Origin: Actinomycetes bacterium | Lineage (GTDB): Bacteria > Actinomycetota > Actinomycetes > Mycobacteriales > Mycobacteriaceae | Length of the DNA: 37,810 bases | Assembly (NCBI GenBank): GCA_022600605.1 | Contig: JAHZKD010000234.1 | Coordinates: 1 to 37,810 of the forward strand | Reading direction: 5' to 3' | Shown: piece by piece, positions 10,200-20,703 of the stretch | Layout: each line of letters opens with the position of its first letter | Numbering within the stretch: the stretch's first letter is position 1 | The notes under the pieces: generated by a model | Told to the model about the DNA's origin: nothing | What the model saw: only the letters and a program-made list of their open reading frames with translations | Databases searched by the model: none | Made by a program: the position numbers and the translations under genes

Positions 10200-10931
10200 T
10201 CAGAGGAAGCGCGCTTTGCCCTTCGTGAAGTCGTAGAAGGCCCCAACGATCTTCACGTCCCCGGCCTGTTCGGCATCGTTGAGCAGGGGGCTGTCCTTCC
10301 GTATGGTGTCGATTGTTGCCCGCACGTTGCGCACGATGGCATCGTCGAGGTCGGATGCGCCAACGATTCCGGGCTTGATGGCATCGACAACGGCCTGAAT
10401 GTTTCCACCGGGCGTTGCGTTCTCGAAGGCCGCCTTGACCGCACCACACGACGAATGGCCGAGAACAACAATGGTCTTCGACTTCAGGACTGCCTGGCCA
10501 AACTCGAGGCTGCCGAGGTTTGTGGGCGACACAGCGATATTTCCGGCCTCGCGCACAACGAAGACATCGCCGACGAACTGGTCGAAGATCACCTCCGGTG
10601 CGAGGCGGCTGTCGGCACAGCCCAGGACTGTGGCGAACGGCGTCTGACCGTCGGTGGCTTCTGTCCAGATGGCATCGATTTGTGCGGTGCTGCGGACCTG
10701 GGGTTCCCGCGCCTCGAAGCGTTTGTTGCCTTCGATCAACACCTCAATCGCCTCTTCCGGCGTTGAAGGACTCGGCGGAGGAATGTCGTCCTGCATTCCT
10801 TCCTGCATTCCTGTCTCATCGGATTTCTCCGACCCGCACGCGGCCAATGTCAGCGCCGCCACCGGGATCGCGCCGAGGAGGTAGCGCCGAGCCTTGTTGA
10901 CTTCGCCACGTGGGTTACCAGTACCGTCCAC
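10200..10931 (-). CDS. Beta-class carbonic anhydrase with lipoprotein signal peptide
   Basis: Zinc-site motifs CADSRL and GHSSCGAVKAA; N-terminal RRYLLGAIPVAALTLAAC lipobox. Confidence 0.88.
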   Translation of the reverse strand: MDGTGNPRGEVNKARRYLLGAIPVAALTLAACGSEKSDETGMQEGMQDDIPPPSPSTPEEAIEVLIEGNKRFEAREPQVRSTAQIDAIWTEATDGQTPFATVLGCADSRLAPEVIFDQFVGDVFVVREAGNIAVSPTNLGSLEFGQAVLKSKTIVVLGHSSCGAVKAAFENATPGGNIQAVVDAIKPGIVGASDLDDAIVRNVRATIDTIRKDSPLLNDAEQAGDVKIVGAFYDFTKGKARFL

Positions 10932-11103
10932 CGAATTGTCCTCCTCACTGGGTCCTGCGGGCGCGGTCGCGCGGCGATAACGCTACAACACAGGTGCCCT
11001 ACAGGACCGCAGGTAAGGGCCACGCTCACGGCAATCCGCAGTGGGTCCGACACCTCGGCGCCGGCCTACTCGCAATCGCGGGAATTCGGCGCCGAAATCT
11101 GCG

Positions 11104-12447
11104 ATGGTCGCAGGTATGCGACCGCCCGGCCTGCCTAACCTCAAACCTCTGACGCCGATGTTCGGCGGCCTGTACGCAGCAGCGTACGGGCTGGGTGGAC
11201 AACCTCTGGTTCGCCAAGCCATGGCGCGCTACGGGCCGGTGATCTCTTTGCCGGTACTGGGCTTCGGCAATGTGGTCGCGGTGGCCGACGCGACCTTGGC
11301 CAAGCAGGTGTTCACCGAGAAACCGGACGTCCTGTTGGGCGGTGAAGGGGTGGGGCCCGCGGCGGCGATTTACGGTCGCCGGTCGATGTTCGTGCAGGAA
11401 GAGCCGGAGCATCTACGCCGCCGAAAAATCCTCATCCCGCCGTTGCACGGTCAGGCCCTGGCCGAGTACGTCCCGATAATCGAGGCGGTGACCCGTTCGG
11501 CGATGGACACCTGGCCGGTCGGGCAGCCGATGCGCATTCTCGAGGCGGCGCGCGAATTGACTCTCGACATCATCGTGCAGGTGATCTTCGGGGTGCATGA
11601 ACCGGCCGCAGTCCGGCGGCTTGGCCGCCCGTTTGAAGCGCTGTTGGACCTGGCCCTGTCTGAGGAGACCCCGGCGCGGTACGCGTTGCGCCGAGTCGGC
11701 GGGCTGCTGATCTGGGGCCGCCTGTCCCGCATCAACCGCCGGATCGATGAGCTGGTCATGCCGTTGATCGCAGAAGCACGGGGTCAGACAGAACGCACCG
11801 ACGTCCTTGCCATACTGGCCAACGCCACCACCGAGGACGGTGACAGGCTGTCCGACAACGTGATTCGTGCTGACCTGATCACGCTGATGTTGGCCGGGCA
11901 CGAGACGACGGCAACCACGTTGGCCTGGCTGGTGGACTTGGTGCTGCACCATCCGGAGGTGCTGGCGCGGCTACTTGGTGACATCCAGTCCGGCCAGACC
12001 GAGTACACGCAGGCGGTGATCAACGAGACGCTGCGGCTGCGACCGGCCGCACCGATCACCGGCCGGATGACAGTGGGTCGCTACCGCCTCGGCGACTACA
12101 CGCTTGACCCGGGCACCCGGATCGTCCTGCTGCTCGACGCCATCAACCGTGATCCGCAGGCCTATCCTGACCCGGACGAGTTTCGGCCGGAACGATTCCT
12201 AGGCCAGCGGCCCCACCCATATGCCTGGATTCCGTTCGGGGGTGGGATCAAGCGATGCCTCGGCGCGAGCTTCTCGATGTGCGAGATGACGACGATGCTG
12301 CAAACCATGCTCCGGCACGGCGACTTCCAACCGGTCAGTGCGCGCCCGGAGTCCCCTTCCCCGCGCGCCGCACCGGTCGTAGTTCCACGACACGGCACGC
12401 GCGTCTACTTCAACCCCACAGACTCGTTGTGCAACCTAGGAAAGTGA
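11104..12447 (+). CDS. Cytochrome P450
   Basis: AGHETTATTLAW (I helix), ETLRLRP (K helix), FGGGIKRCLGASF (heme-binding Cys); start ATG 11104 or 11116. Confidence 0.93.
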   Translation: MVAGMRPPGLPNLKPLTPMFGGLYAAAYGLGGQPLVRQAMARYGPVISLPVLGFGNVVAVADATLAKQVFTEKPDVLLGGEGVGPAAAIYGRRSMFVQEEPEHLRRRKILIPPLHGQALAEYVPIIEAVTRSAMDTWPVGQPMRILEAARELTLDIIVQVIFGVHEPAAVRRLGRPFEALLDLALSEETPARYALRRVGGLLIWGRLSRINRRIDELVMPLIAEARGQTERTDVLAILANATTEDGDRLSDNVIRADLITLMLAGHETTATTLAWLVDLVLHHPEVLARLLGDIQSGQTEYTQAVINETLRLRPAAPITGRMTVGRYRLGDYTLDPGTRIVLLLDAINRDPQAYPDPDEFRPERFLGQRPHPYAWIPFGGGIKRCLGASFSMCEMTTMLQTMLRHGDFQPVSARPESPSPRAAPVVVPRHGTRVYFNPTDSLCNLGK

Positions 12448-12468
12448 TTCCAACTGCTGGAACCTGAG

Positions 12469-12541
<73 letters not shown>

Positions 12542-12664
12542 TTGCCCTCCCGCGATCACCACGCCGCGGGCCAGAAAGCACTGTAGCTTACGCCCGCTGC
12601 GGGGTGCCAATACGCGCCCGGCCGGGCGGATAGGGTAAGTGGTGAGGCAGGATGAACACCGAGA

Positions 12665-12729
12665 CGTCGTCCATTCAACAGATCGTCGTCCACTGAACAG
12701 ATAAATCGTCGTCCATTGAACAGATAACT
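12665..12729. repeat. Three tandem imperfect copies of CGTCGTCCAYTGAACAGATAAMT
   Basis: Copies at 12665-12683, 12684-12706, 12707-12729 just upstream of the GTG at 12741. Confidence 0.9.
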
Positions 12730-12740
12730 GGAGGACCCTT

Positions 12741-12992
12741 GTGATCGGGTATGTCGCCGTTTTGGCCGTCGGCTACGTGCTGGGCACCAAGGCCGGCAAG
12801 CAGCGCTACGAACAGATCGCTGGGACGTACAGGGCCGTCACGGGAAGCCCGGCCGCCAGGGCGGTGATCGATGCGGGACGACGCAAGATCGCAGACGGGG
12901 TGTCTCCCGATCCGACCTTGGTGAATGTGACGCCAATCGACTCTGGCACCGAGGTCCTTGAGCCGGAGCAGATGGTGGAGAAAACGCGCTAG
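12741..12992 (+). CDS. Conserved hypothetical small membrane-anchored protein (Rv2342-like)
   Basis: GTG start; one N-terminal hydrophobic helix VIGYVAVLAVGYVLGTKAGKQRYEQ. Confidence 0.75.
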   Translation: MIGYVAVLAVGYVLGTKAGKQRYEQIAGTYRAVTGSPAARAVIDAGRRKIADGVSPDPTLVNVTPIDSGTEVLEPEQMVEKTR

Positions 12993-13294
12993 CCGAAGTC
13001 GCGCGAGATGGTGGTACCCGGCAGCAGCGGAGCGGTGTAGACGCCGAGGCCGAATGGACCCAACCCCACGTTGGGAGTTCCAATGTCGAAGCCCTGGCCA
13101 TTGGAGTACGACAGGCAGTTGCCGTCGTCCTTGTTGCCCATCCATGCCAGGCAGGCCGGGCCAGCAGTCACCTGCGGCGCGGCATCGATGCTGGTCAAGG
13201 CTATGTAACCGGGGACGGCCACAGCGGCAACCGCAAAGGCCCCAGCAATCAGCCGGGTGCCGTTGGTCCGGATCGTGTGCACAAACATCGCCAA
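12989..13294 (-). CDS. Small secreted mycobacterial protein of unknown function
   Basis: Signal peptide (GTRLIAGAFAVAAVAVPGYIALTSIDAAPQ); mature region with two Cys. Confidence 0.7.
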   Translation of the reverse strand: MAMFVHTIRTNGTRLIAGAFAVAAVAVPGYIALTSIDAAPQVTAGPACLAWMGNKDDGNCLSYSNGQGFDIGTPNVGLGPFGLGVYTAPLLPGTTISRDFG

Positions 13295-13360
13295 CTCGCC
13301 TTCTCACCTATTCCCGAAACGGCCCGACCGCTGGACTTATGATAACTCAGCCGACCTAAT

Positions 13361-15310
13361 TCATACAGTCAGGTCATCACCACTTGCCTGCTCGAGCAAG
13401 CCGCGCCGGTAGCCTTCCATCGCCACCAGGTCACCGAACAGCGCGTGGTATTCGTCCCCCTGTTCCACCGGCGACATCCGCTGCAGCTTCGACTTGACCT
13501 CGGCGATCTGGCGGCCAATCCACACTTCTTGCAGCCGGGCCAGCACGCCCCCGACATAGCGCGGCAGCCTCTCGTCGTCGACGTTGATGGCCTCGGCGCC
13601 GAGTTCGTTGACCAGTCCGGCGACCAACTGTGAGTCAGTTTGCTCGCGAACTGCTTCGATCCACTGCGCACCGGTCAAGCCGGCCGCGGTACCGCCGGCG
13701 GCCACGATCGATGCCCGAACGGCGGCGTAACCGGGGTGGGTGAAACTCTCAGCTGCCAGCGAATCGAACACCGGGCCGGCCAGCACCGGAAACTGTAACG
13801 CCGACTTAAGCGCTTCACGTTGCGGCCACAACGTGGGTTCCCCGGGGTCCGGCCGGACTGCAGCCGGCCCTCCCGCACTGCTATCCCGCTGCGGCGGGGC
13901 CGCCTCGGCCTGGGCAATGCGGCGTCGTTTCTTGTCGGGCATACCGCGCTTGCCCGCTTCTTCACGAACCCGAGCGAGTACCTGGCCTTCGTCGCGCCAG
14001 CCCGTCCACCCCGCTAGGCGCCGTGCATACTCGTCGCGCAGCGCATAATCTCGGATTCGCGCAATCAGCGGCACACTGCGGCGCAGCGCGTCCACCTGCG
14101 CTTGAGGCTCGTTATCCAGGACATCGCCGCCGGGAATCAGGCTGCGGATCGCGAACTCGAACATCGGAATCCGGCGCGCCACCAAGTCCCGCAGTGCGCC
14201 GTCGCCGGACTGCAGCCGGAGATCACACGGATCCATACCGTCGGAAGCGATTGCCACGAAGGATTTTCCAGACACCTGCTGGTCGCCGTCGAAAGCCTTC
14301 AAGGCCGCCGCCTGACCGGCCGCGTCACCGTCGAAGACGAAGATCAACTCGCCGCGGTACCAGTTGTCGTCCATCATCAGCCGCCGCAACAGTGCCAGGT
14401 GGCCATCGCCGAAGGCGGTGCCGCAGGACGCGACAGCCGTAACCTCGCCGGCCAGATGCATAGCCATCACGTCGGTGTAGCCCTCAACGACAACAGCTCG
14501 GTGTTCTTTTGCGATAGCACGCCGGGCCAGATCGAGGCCGAATAGCACCGAGGACTTCTTGTACAGCACCGTCTCCGGGGTGTTCACGTACTTGGCTTCC
14601 ATCGGATCATCGTCGAAGATTCGCCGAGCCCCGAAGCCGATCACTTCACCGCCGCTGGCTCTGATCGGCCACAGCAGCCGGCGGTGGAAACGGTCCATCG
14701 GACCGCGGCGTCCCTCCCTGGACAGTCCGGCCGCCTCAAGCTCCTTGAATTCGAACCCCAAGCGCAACAGGTGTTTTGTGAGCGTCTCCCACCCTGAGGG
14801 TGCAAAGCCGCAGCCAAACTGGGCGGCAGCCTTGGCATCGAAATGACGCTCGGTGAGGTATCGCCGCGCCGGGGCGGCCTCCTCGGACTCCAACGCAGCC
14901 GCATAGAACTCCTGGGCGGCGTTGTTGGCAGCCAACAGCCTGCTGCGGCTGCCACGGTCCCGTTGCACGTTGGTGGTTGAGGCTCCGGTATAGGTGACGG
15001 TGTAGCCGACGCGGTCAGCGAGCAGTTCGACCGACTCGACGAAGCTGACGTGCTCGATCTTCTGCAGGAAGGCATAGACGTCTCCACCCTCCCCGCAACC
15101 GAAGCAGTGGAAGTGCCCGTGATTGGGCCGGACATGAAACGAGGGGGATTTCTCGTCGTGAAAGGGACACAGCCCCTTGAGCGAGTCCGCGCCCGCGCGC
15201 CGCAGCTGAACGTACTCACCTACGAGATCCTCGATGTTGGCCTGTTCGCGGATCGCGGCGATGTCGCGATCGGGGATCCTGCCCCGCCCCCGAGCCCCGT
15301 CGACCGCCAC
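13361..15310 (-). CDS. dnaG: DNA primase
   Basis: CPFHDEKSPSFHVRPNHGHFHCFGCGEGGD zinc ribbon; Toprim EGYTDVMAMHLAG and FDGDAAGQAA. Confidence 0.97.
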   Translation of the reverse strand: MAVDGARGRGRIPDRDIAAIREQANIEDLVGEYVQLRRAGADSLKGLCPFHDEKSPSFHVRPNHGHFHCFGCGEGGDVYAFLQKIEHVSFVESVELLADRVGYTVTYTGASTTNVQRDRGSRSRLLAANNAAQEFYAAALESEEAAPARRYLTERHFDAKAAAQFGCGFAPSGWETLTKHLLRLGFEFKELEAAGLSREGRRGPMDRFHRRLLWPIRASGGEVIGFGARRIFDDDPMEAKYVNTPETVLYKKSSVLFGLDLARRAIAKEHRAVVVEGYTDVMAMHLAGEVTAVASCGTAFGDGHLALLRRLMMDDNWYRGELIFVFDGDAAGQAAALKAFDGDQQVSGKSFVAIASDGMDPCDLRLQSGDGALRDLVARRIPMFEFAIRSLIPGGDVLDNEPQAQVDALRRSVPLIARIRDYALRDEYARRLAGWTGWRDEGQVLARVREEAGKRGMPDKKRRRIAQAEAAPPQRDSSAGGPAAVRPDPGEPTLWPQREALKSALQFPVLAGPVFDSLAAESFTHPGYAAVRASIVAAGGTAAGLTGAQWIEAVREQTDSQLVAGLVNELGAEAINVDDERLPRYVGGVLARLQEVWIGRQIAEVKSKLQRMSPVEQGDEYHALFGDLVAMEGYRRGLLEQASGDDLTV

Positions 15311-15341
15311 CCGGTCAGTCTAGAGCCCCCGCCGGGAGCAC

Positions 15342-16643
15342 CTACGCCGGTTCAAGCCGCTCCAGACGGCTTTCAGTCACTGACGCCACCTGATCGATCA
15401 CCACCCGCAACCGCACCCCGTCGTCGGCGGCGGCATTGAATTGCGGGGCGAACAGTGGATCCAACGTTGCCGGTGCACCGGCCATGACGAACTGAACCGC
15501 GGCGTTGATTCGGTCGCGCTGCCGTGCCTGCAGATTCAGATGCCGGGGGTCGGACATGATGAAGTGCAACGCAAGAATTTTCAGCACCGCGACTTCGGCC
15601 CGCACCACGGTGGGCACCTCCAGATCAGTGCGATAGCGCACCAGTCGGCCCGGACCGGCGACGTTGCGGGTGGCTGCGATGGCCGACGAGGCGAATCGGC
15701 CCACCAGCTCGCTGGTCATCGTCTTCAGCGCCACCGCCGCCGAGAGGGTGGCGTCGTACTTGCCGACGGCGGCCACCGCAGGCAGCACCGAGAGCCGCTC
15801 AGCCGCTTCAACCAGGTCAGCGGCCACCAAGCCGCCCCCCATGCCGTGTGACTGCCCCAGCCGGCCCAATGCGCACACCGCGTCATCGTCGGCAAGAACC
15901 CGCAGGTCGATACGGCCGGAGGTCACGCCATCCTCGACGTCGTGCACCGAGTAGGCGACGTCGTCGGCCCAGTCCATGATCTGGGCCTCCAGGCACGGCC
16001 GGCGTTCGGGCGCATCGCCGCGCACCCAGGCCGCGGCTTTTTCGTCGTCGGCGTAGAACCCGAACTTGCCGCCCTCCGATGGTCGGTACCACGGATACTT
16101 CGTCACCGCGTCCAACGCCGCACGGGTCAGGTTCAGTCCCGCGCTGCGCGGCTCATCTCCCTGGGTGACAAGCACTTTAGGTTCCAGCCGAGTCAGGATT
16201 CGGAAATTCTGCGCATTCCCCTCGAACCCGCCGCACGCGCCGGCAAGCTCGTTGAGGGCCCGTTCACCGTTGTGTCCGTAAGGCGGATGGCCGATGTCGT
16301 GGGCCAGCCCAGCCAGGTCCACGAGGTCGGGGTCGGCGCCCAGCCCAACCGCCATTCCACGGCCGATTTGGGCTACCTCAAGGGAGTGGGTGAGCCGGGT
16401 ACGCAGGGTTTCACTTTGCCGCGGACCGACCACCTGCGTCTTGTCGGCCAGTCGGCGCAACGCCGCGGAGTGCAACACTCTCGCGCGGTCACGTGCGAAG
16501 TCGGTGCGGTGCTCGGCGGCCGTGCCCGGCAACGCGGCAGCCTTGGGCGGTTCGACCACCAGACGCTGACGGTCGAACTCACTGTAGGGATCGCGTTGCG
16601 TGAGATCAGTGGACACCGACAGACAGTCTGCCAGGCCAATCAC
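15342..16643 (-). CDS. dgt: Deoxyguanosinetriphosphate triphosphohydrolase-like protein
   Basis: HD domain: [16 protein letters not shown]...[20 protein letters not shown] start 16643. Confidence 0.93.
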   Translation of the reverse strand: MIGLADCLSVSTDLTQRDPYSEFDRQRLVVEPPKAAALPGTAAEHRTDFARDRARVLHSAALRRLADKTQVVGPRQSETLRTRLTHSLEVAQIGRGMAVGLGADPDLVDLAGLAHDIGHPPYGHNGERALNELAGACGGFEGNAQNFRILTRLEPKVLVTQGDEPRSAGLNLTRAALDAVTKYPWYRPSEGGKFGFYADDEKAAAWVRGDAPERRPCLEAQIMDWADDVAYSVHDVEDGVTSGRIDLRVLADDDAVCALGRLGQSHGMGGGLVAADLVEAAERLSVLPAVAAVGKYDATLSAAVALKTMTSELVGRFASSAIAATRNVAGPGRLVRYRTDLEVPTVVRAEVAVLKILALHFIMSDPRHLNLQARQRDRINAAVQFVMAGAPATLDPLFAPQFNAAADDGVRLRVVIDQVASVTESRLERLEPA

Positions 16644-16685
16644 CCGGCAATAGCCGCCGACGGGGCGCAGCACTAGATTGGCTCC

Positions 16686-18692
16686 ATGCGCGTCGTCCAC
16701 CAGCTCTGCATGCTGCTCGCCGTCCTGGTCACCGGACTTCTCTGCACGCCGGTCGCTACCGCCGAGCCACCGTTCCGCATCCCCGACTACGTCACCGACC
16801 AGTCCGGCGCGCTGTCGCCGGCCCAGCACGTGGAGGTCGAAAACGCGCTGTTGGCGCTGTACGACAAAGAACGCATCCGCCTCTGGGTGGTGTATGTCGA
16901 CAGCTTCGGCCAAGGAGCGCAGGCCTGGGCGAAGACCACGATGCAGCTCAGCGACTTCGGCGACCGGGACGCCTTACTGGCGGTGGCCACCACAGAACGG
17001 GCCTACGCCTTTCAGGTGCCGCGGGCGATCATGTCCCAGACCAAGGCCCGAGCCCTGCAGCGCGACGTGATCGAGCCGGCGCTGCGGCGCGACGACTTGG
17101 CCGGTGCTGCCGTCGCCACCGCCGAAGGCCTAGGCACCGCCCGCGCCGCGGGGTCAGGCAACGGCTTTTCGTGGCTCACCTTCCTCATGGTGATGGCAAT
17201 ACTGGCGCTGGCGGTGTGTGCCCTGTGGCTGTGGACGAACTGGCGGCGGCGTAAACGCCGGCTGGCGGAGTTCGCGGCCGCCCAGCGAGTAGATCCCTCC
17301 GACCCCAACGCACTGGCGGCAGTATCGATCGATGCGCTCGACGATCTTTCCAGGAAGATCGTGGTCGAGGTGGACAACGAAGTCCGCACCAGCGAGAGCG
17401 AATTAGCGCTGGCTGTCCAGGAATTCGGTGAACGCGATACCGCGGCATTCGTCCGCGCGGTGACAAACGCCAAGACCACGCTGGCCCAAGCGCTCAACGT
17501 GCGGCATATCCTCGACGACGCGGTGCCCGAAACCCCGCAGCAGCGCCGCGACCTGCTGACGCGCGTGATCGTCGCCGCCGCGAAGGCCGACCAGGAGCTC
17601 GAAGCCCAGCGTGAGGCCTTCGCCAAACTGCGCGACCTGCTGATCAAGGCGCCCACCCGCTTGGACTCGCTCACCCAGCAGATGGTCGAATCAACCGCCC
17701 GGCTCGGTCCGGCCGAGCAGACATTGGGCCGCCTACACTCCCAATTCGCTGAAGCGGCACTGGTTTCGGTGTCCGACAATGTCGACGAAGCCAGACAACG
17801 GCTGGAATTTGCCGAACAGAACATCGACACCGGCCGCGAACTGGTCGCACGCCCAGCTCGCCGGCAACTCGGATTGGTCGACGCCATCCACAATGCCGAG
17901 GCCGCACTCGGTCAGGCCCGCACGCTGCTGGACGCCGTTGACAGCGCCGCGACCGATATCAACCGGGCGGTGGCCGGCCTGCCATCGGTGATCGACGATA
18001 TCCAGAATGGCATCAATCAGGCGGGCGCACAGCTCGCTCGTGGCAACATCGCGATAGCAGCAGAACTCAGCACCGCTCGCGATGCCGCCGTTCAGGCGGT
18101 ATCGGCCGCCCAAAGCACCGGTGACTCTGACCCACTCGGTGCCTTCACCCAGTTGACCCAGGCAGATGCCGAGCTGGATCGTCTGCTGGCAGAGGTCGTC
18201 CAAGAGAGGGAGACCACCGAGCGCCTCAGCCGAACCTACGACCAAGCACTGTTCAATGCGCAGTCCCGGGTGCGCTCGGTCTCGGACTACATCGACACCC
18301 GCCGCGGCGTTGTCGGCCCGGAAGCCCGCGCCCGGCTCTCGGAGGCGGAACGGCAGCTGCACGCAGCCCGCGACAAGCGCTCGACCAACCTGACCGAGGC
18401 CACCGCACACGCCAACGGCGCTGCCATGCTGGCCGCCAAGGCCCAATCGTTGGCCAACGCCGATGTCGTCGCCGCCCAACGCCACTTCAACGGACCTCGC
18501 GGCGGTGGCCGCGGCGGCGGTCAGCTGGGCGCCGTAATCGGGGGCATCCTGCTCGGCAACGTGCTCTCCGGCGCGATGCGCGGCGGCTTCGGCGGCGGCG
18601 GCTTCGGCGGCGGCGGCTTCGGCGGCGGCGGCTTCGGCGGCGGATTCGGCGGTGGTGGGGGCGGCATGAGTGGCGGCGGCGGGCGCTTCTAG
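16686..18692 (+). CDS. TPM-domain membrane protein with Gly-rich C-terminus (Rv2345-like)
   Basis: Signal peptide, TPM-like N-terminal domain ([43 protein letters not shown]), TM helix, coiled-coil region, (FGGGG)n tail. Confidence 0.83.
   Translation: MRVVHQLCMLLAVLVTGLLCTPVATAEPPFRIPDYVTDQSGALSPAQHVEVENALLALYDKERIRLWVVYVDSFGQGAQAWAKTTMQLSDFGDRDALLAVATTERAYAFQVPRAIMSQTKARALQRDVIEPALRRDDLAGAAVATAEGLGTARAAGSGNGFSWLTFLMVMAILALAVCALWLWTNWRRRKRRLAEFAAAQRVDPSDPNALAAVSIDALDDLSRKIVVEVDNEVRTSESELALAVQEFGERDTAAFVRAVTNAKTTLAQALNVRHILDDAVPETPQQRRDLLTRVIVAAAKADQELEAQREAFAKLRDLLIKAPTRLDSLTQQMVESTARLGPAEQTLGRLHSQFAEAALVSVSDNVDEARQRLEFAEQNIDTGRELVARPARRQLGLVDAIHNAEAALGQARTLLDAVDSAATDINRAVAGLPSVIDDIQNGINQAGAQLARGNIAIAAELSTARDAAVQAVSAAQSTGDSDPLGAFTQLTQADAELDRLLAEVVQERETTERLSRTYDQALFNAQSRVRSVSDYIDTRRGVVGPEARARLSEAERQLHAARDKRSTNLTEATAHANGAAMLAAKAQSLANADVVAAQRHFNGPRGGGRGGGQLGAVIGGILLGNVLSGAMRGGFGGGGFGGGGFGGGGFGGGFGGGGGGMSGGGGRF
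18583..18670. repeat. 15-bp tandem repeat encoding FGGGG units
   Basis: Consecutive GGCTTCGGCGGCGGC units. Confidence 0.85.
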
Positions 18693-18713
18693 AGAAACTT
18701 CCGCCGTGTCGAA

Positions 18714-18773
18714 CTCTGGTGTGCGCTCAGACCGTCCAATCGGCCGATATCACGATCTGCACGCACACCAGAG
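18714..18773. repeat. Long intergenic hairpin (copy A)
   Basis: CTCTGGTGTGCG (18714-18725) and CGCACACCAGAG (18762-18773), stem extended inward by CAGA/TCTG; inner ATCGGCCGAT palindrome. Confidence 0.85.
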
Positions 18774-18785
18774 CCGTGCCCCGAG

Positions 18786-20192
18786 CTAGCAGCCCTTGAG
18801 TCGCACTGCCAGGTAGTCGGCGACTGCGTCGATCGCAACCCGCTCCTGGGTCATCGCGTCACGCTCGCGAACCGTCACGGCGTGGTCGTCGAGCGAGTCA
18901 AAATCGACGGTGACACAGTAGGGCGTGCCGATCTCGTCCTGGCGACGATAGCGTCGGCCGATAGCGCCGGCATCGTCGAACTCGATGTTCCACAAGCTGC
19001 GCAACTCGGCGGCCACGTCGCGCGCCTTCGGCGACAGGTCGGCATGCCGCGACAGCGGCAGCACCGCCGCTTTGACCGGCGCCAGCCGCGGATCCAGCCG
19101 TAGCACGGTGCGCTTGTCGACGCCGCCCTTGGCGTTCGGCGCCTCGTCCTCGTGGTAGGCGTCGACGAGGAAAGCCATCAGCGAGCGGGTCAGGCCAGCC
19201 GCCGGCTCGATGACGTAGGGCACGTACCTGGCCTCAGAGGCCTGATCATAGAAGGAAAGGTCTGCGCCGGAATGCTTTGAATGCGTGGATAAGTCGAAGT
19301 TGGTGCGATTCGCTACACCCTCAAGCTCACCCCAGGGGTTGCCGGCGAAGCCGAACTTGTACTCGATGTCGACGGTGCGGTCGGAGTAGTGCGACAACTT
19401 CTCCTTCGGGTGCTCAAAGAGCCGAAGGTTCTTGTCATCGATGCCGAGGTCGACATACCAGGCCAGCCGGGTGTCGATCCAGTACTGGTGCCATTCGGCA
19501 GCAGTGGATGGCTCGACGAAGAACTCCATCTCCATCTGTTCGAACTCCCGCGTTCGGAAGATGAAGTTGCCCGGGGTGATCTCATTCCGGAAGCTCTTGC
19601 CGATCTGGCCGATGCCGAACGGCGGCTTCTTCCGTGCCGTGGTGACTACGTGGGCGAAGTTGACGAAGATGCCCTGCGCGGTCTCCGGGCGCAGATAGTG
19701 CAGACCATCTTCGGTCTCGATCGGGCCGAGGTAGGTCTTCAGCATCATGTTGAAGTCGCGCGGCTCGGTCCACTGCCCCTTTGTCCCGCAGTCCGGGCAG
19801 CCGATATCGGACATCGACACCGAGTCAGGATCGACGGTGACGCCCTTTTTTGCCTCCCTGTCGCTATAGGCCTCTTGCATGTGATCCTGTCGATGCCTCT
19901 TATGACAGTTCAGGCATTCGACCAGCGGATCGTTGAACACCTCGACGTGACCGGAGGCCACCCACACCTCGCGCGGCAGGATTATGGAGCTGTCGAGCCC
20001 CACGACATCGTCGCGGCCGGTGACGACCGAACGCCACCACTGCCTCTTTATGTTGTCCTTGAGTTCGACGCCGAGCGGACCATAATCCCAGGCGGACTTG
20101 GTTCCGCCGTAGATCTCACCGGACTGAAACACCAGACCACGGCGTTTGGCCAGGTTTGCAACGGTATCGATGATCGAGGAAGACGGAGCCAC
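18786..20192 (-). CDS. glyS: Glycyl-tRNA synthetase
   Basis: Class II synthetase: [53 protein letters not shown]. Confidence 0.97.
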   Translation of the reverse strand: MAPSSSIIDTVANLAKRRGLVFQSGEIYGGTKSAWDYGPLGVELKDNIKRQWWRSVVTGRDDVVGLDSSIILPREVWVASGHVEVFNDPLVECLNCHKRHRQDHMQEAYSDREAKKGVTVDPDSVSMSDIGCPDCGTKGQWTEPRDFNMMLKTYLGPIETEDGLHYLRPETAQGIFVNFAHVVTTARKKPPFGIGQIGKSFRNEITPGNFIFRTREFEQMEMEFFVEPSTAAEWHQYWIDTRLAWYVDLGIDDKNLRLFEHPKEKLSHYSDRTVDIEYKFGFAGNPWGELEGVANRTNFDLSTHSKHSGADLSFYDQASEARYVPYVIEPAAGLTRSLMAFLVDAYHEDEAPNAKGGVDKRTVLRLDPRLAPVKAAVLPLSRHADLSPKARDVAAELRSLWNIEFDDAGAIGRRYRRQDEIGTPYCVTVDFDSLDDHAVTVRERDAMTQERVAIDAVADYLAVRLKGC

Positions 20193-20260
20193 GGCTCAAC
20201 AGCGTAGCGACGTCGGGCGGGCGGTCCGGTCGTGGGCGAAGGTGATCACGACATCGGTGG

Positions 20261-20695
20261 TCAGCCGACCAGCCCGCGCCGCACGTCTGCGCCAGTGGCG
20301 AGCACCATCAGAATCAGCGTGCGCAACGCGTCTTCGGTCAGGCCGGCGCCCGGGAAGTTGTAGCGCAGTAGCACGTCGCCGGTCTTCCTCGACCGGCCCT
20401 GTCCGCTGCCGGTTTTCTCCGCGCCGACCTTCTCCACAAGTGACACAGTGCCGAGCAGCGTGTCACGAGCGTGCTTGGCGACATCGGCACGGATCTTGCT
20501 GTCCAGCGGCAAATCCCAGGCCAGAACCTGGGTAAGCGAAACCAGGTCGAGGTCTTCGGCGATGGTGACAACCCGTAACGAGGCGAAGGTGCCGTCGTGC
20601 TGGACAGTCAGTGCGCCGTCATCCTCGTGTTGAACCGGAAAAATCTCCTCGAGCACAGCGGTGAGGCGAGCCGAGAGCTCGGTCGAGTTTCCCAT
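20261..20695 (-). CDS. Conserved hypothetical protein (Rv2360c-like)
   Basis: Complete ORF in syntenic position upstream of glyS; 144 aa. Confidence 0.75.
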   Translation of the reverse strand: MGNSTELSARLTAVLEEIFPVQHEDDGALTVQHDGTFASLRVVTIAEDLDLVSLTQVLAWDLPLDSKIRADVAKHARDTLLGTVSLVEKVGAEKTGSGQGRSRKTGDVLLRYNFPGAGLTEDALRTLILMVLATGADVRRGLVG

Positions 20696-20703
20696 CGCCG
20701 GTC

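Noticed and set aside
12665-12729. Possible CRISPR-like array
   Set aside because: Repeats are directly abutting with no spacers and no cas genes nearby
12675-13307. 210-aa minus-strand ORF over the repeat and Rv2342-like region
   Set aside because: Overlaps better-supported small genes on both strands; composition is Arg/His/Gly/Cys-rich shadow
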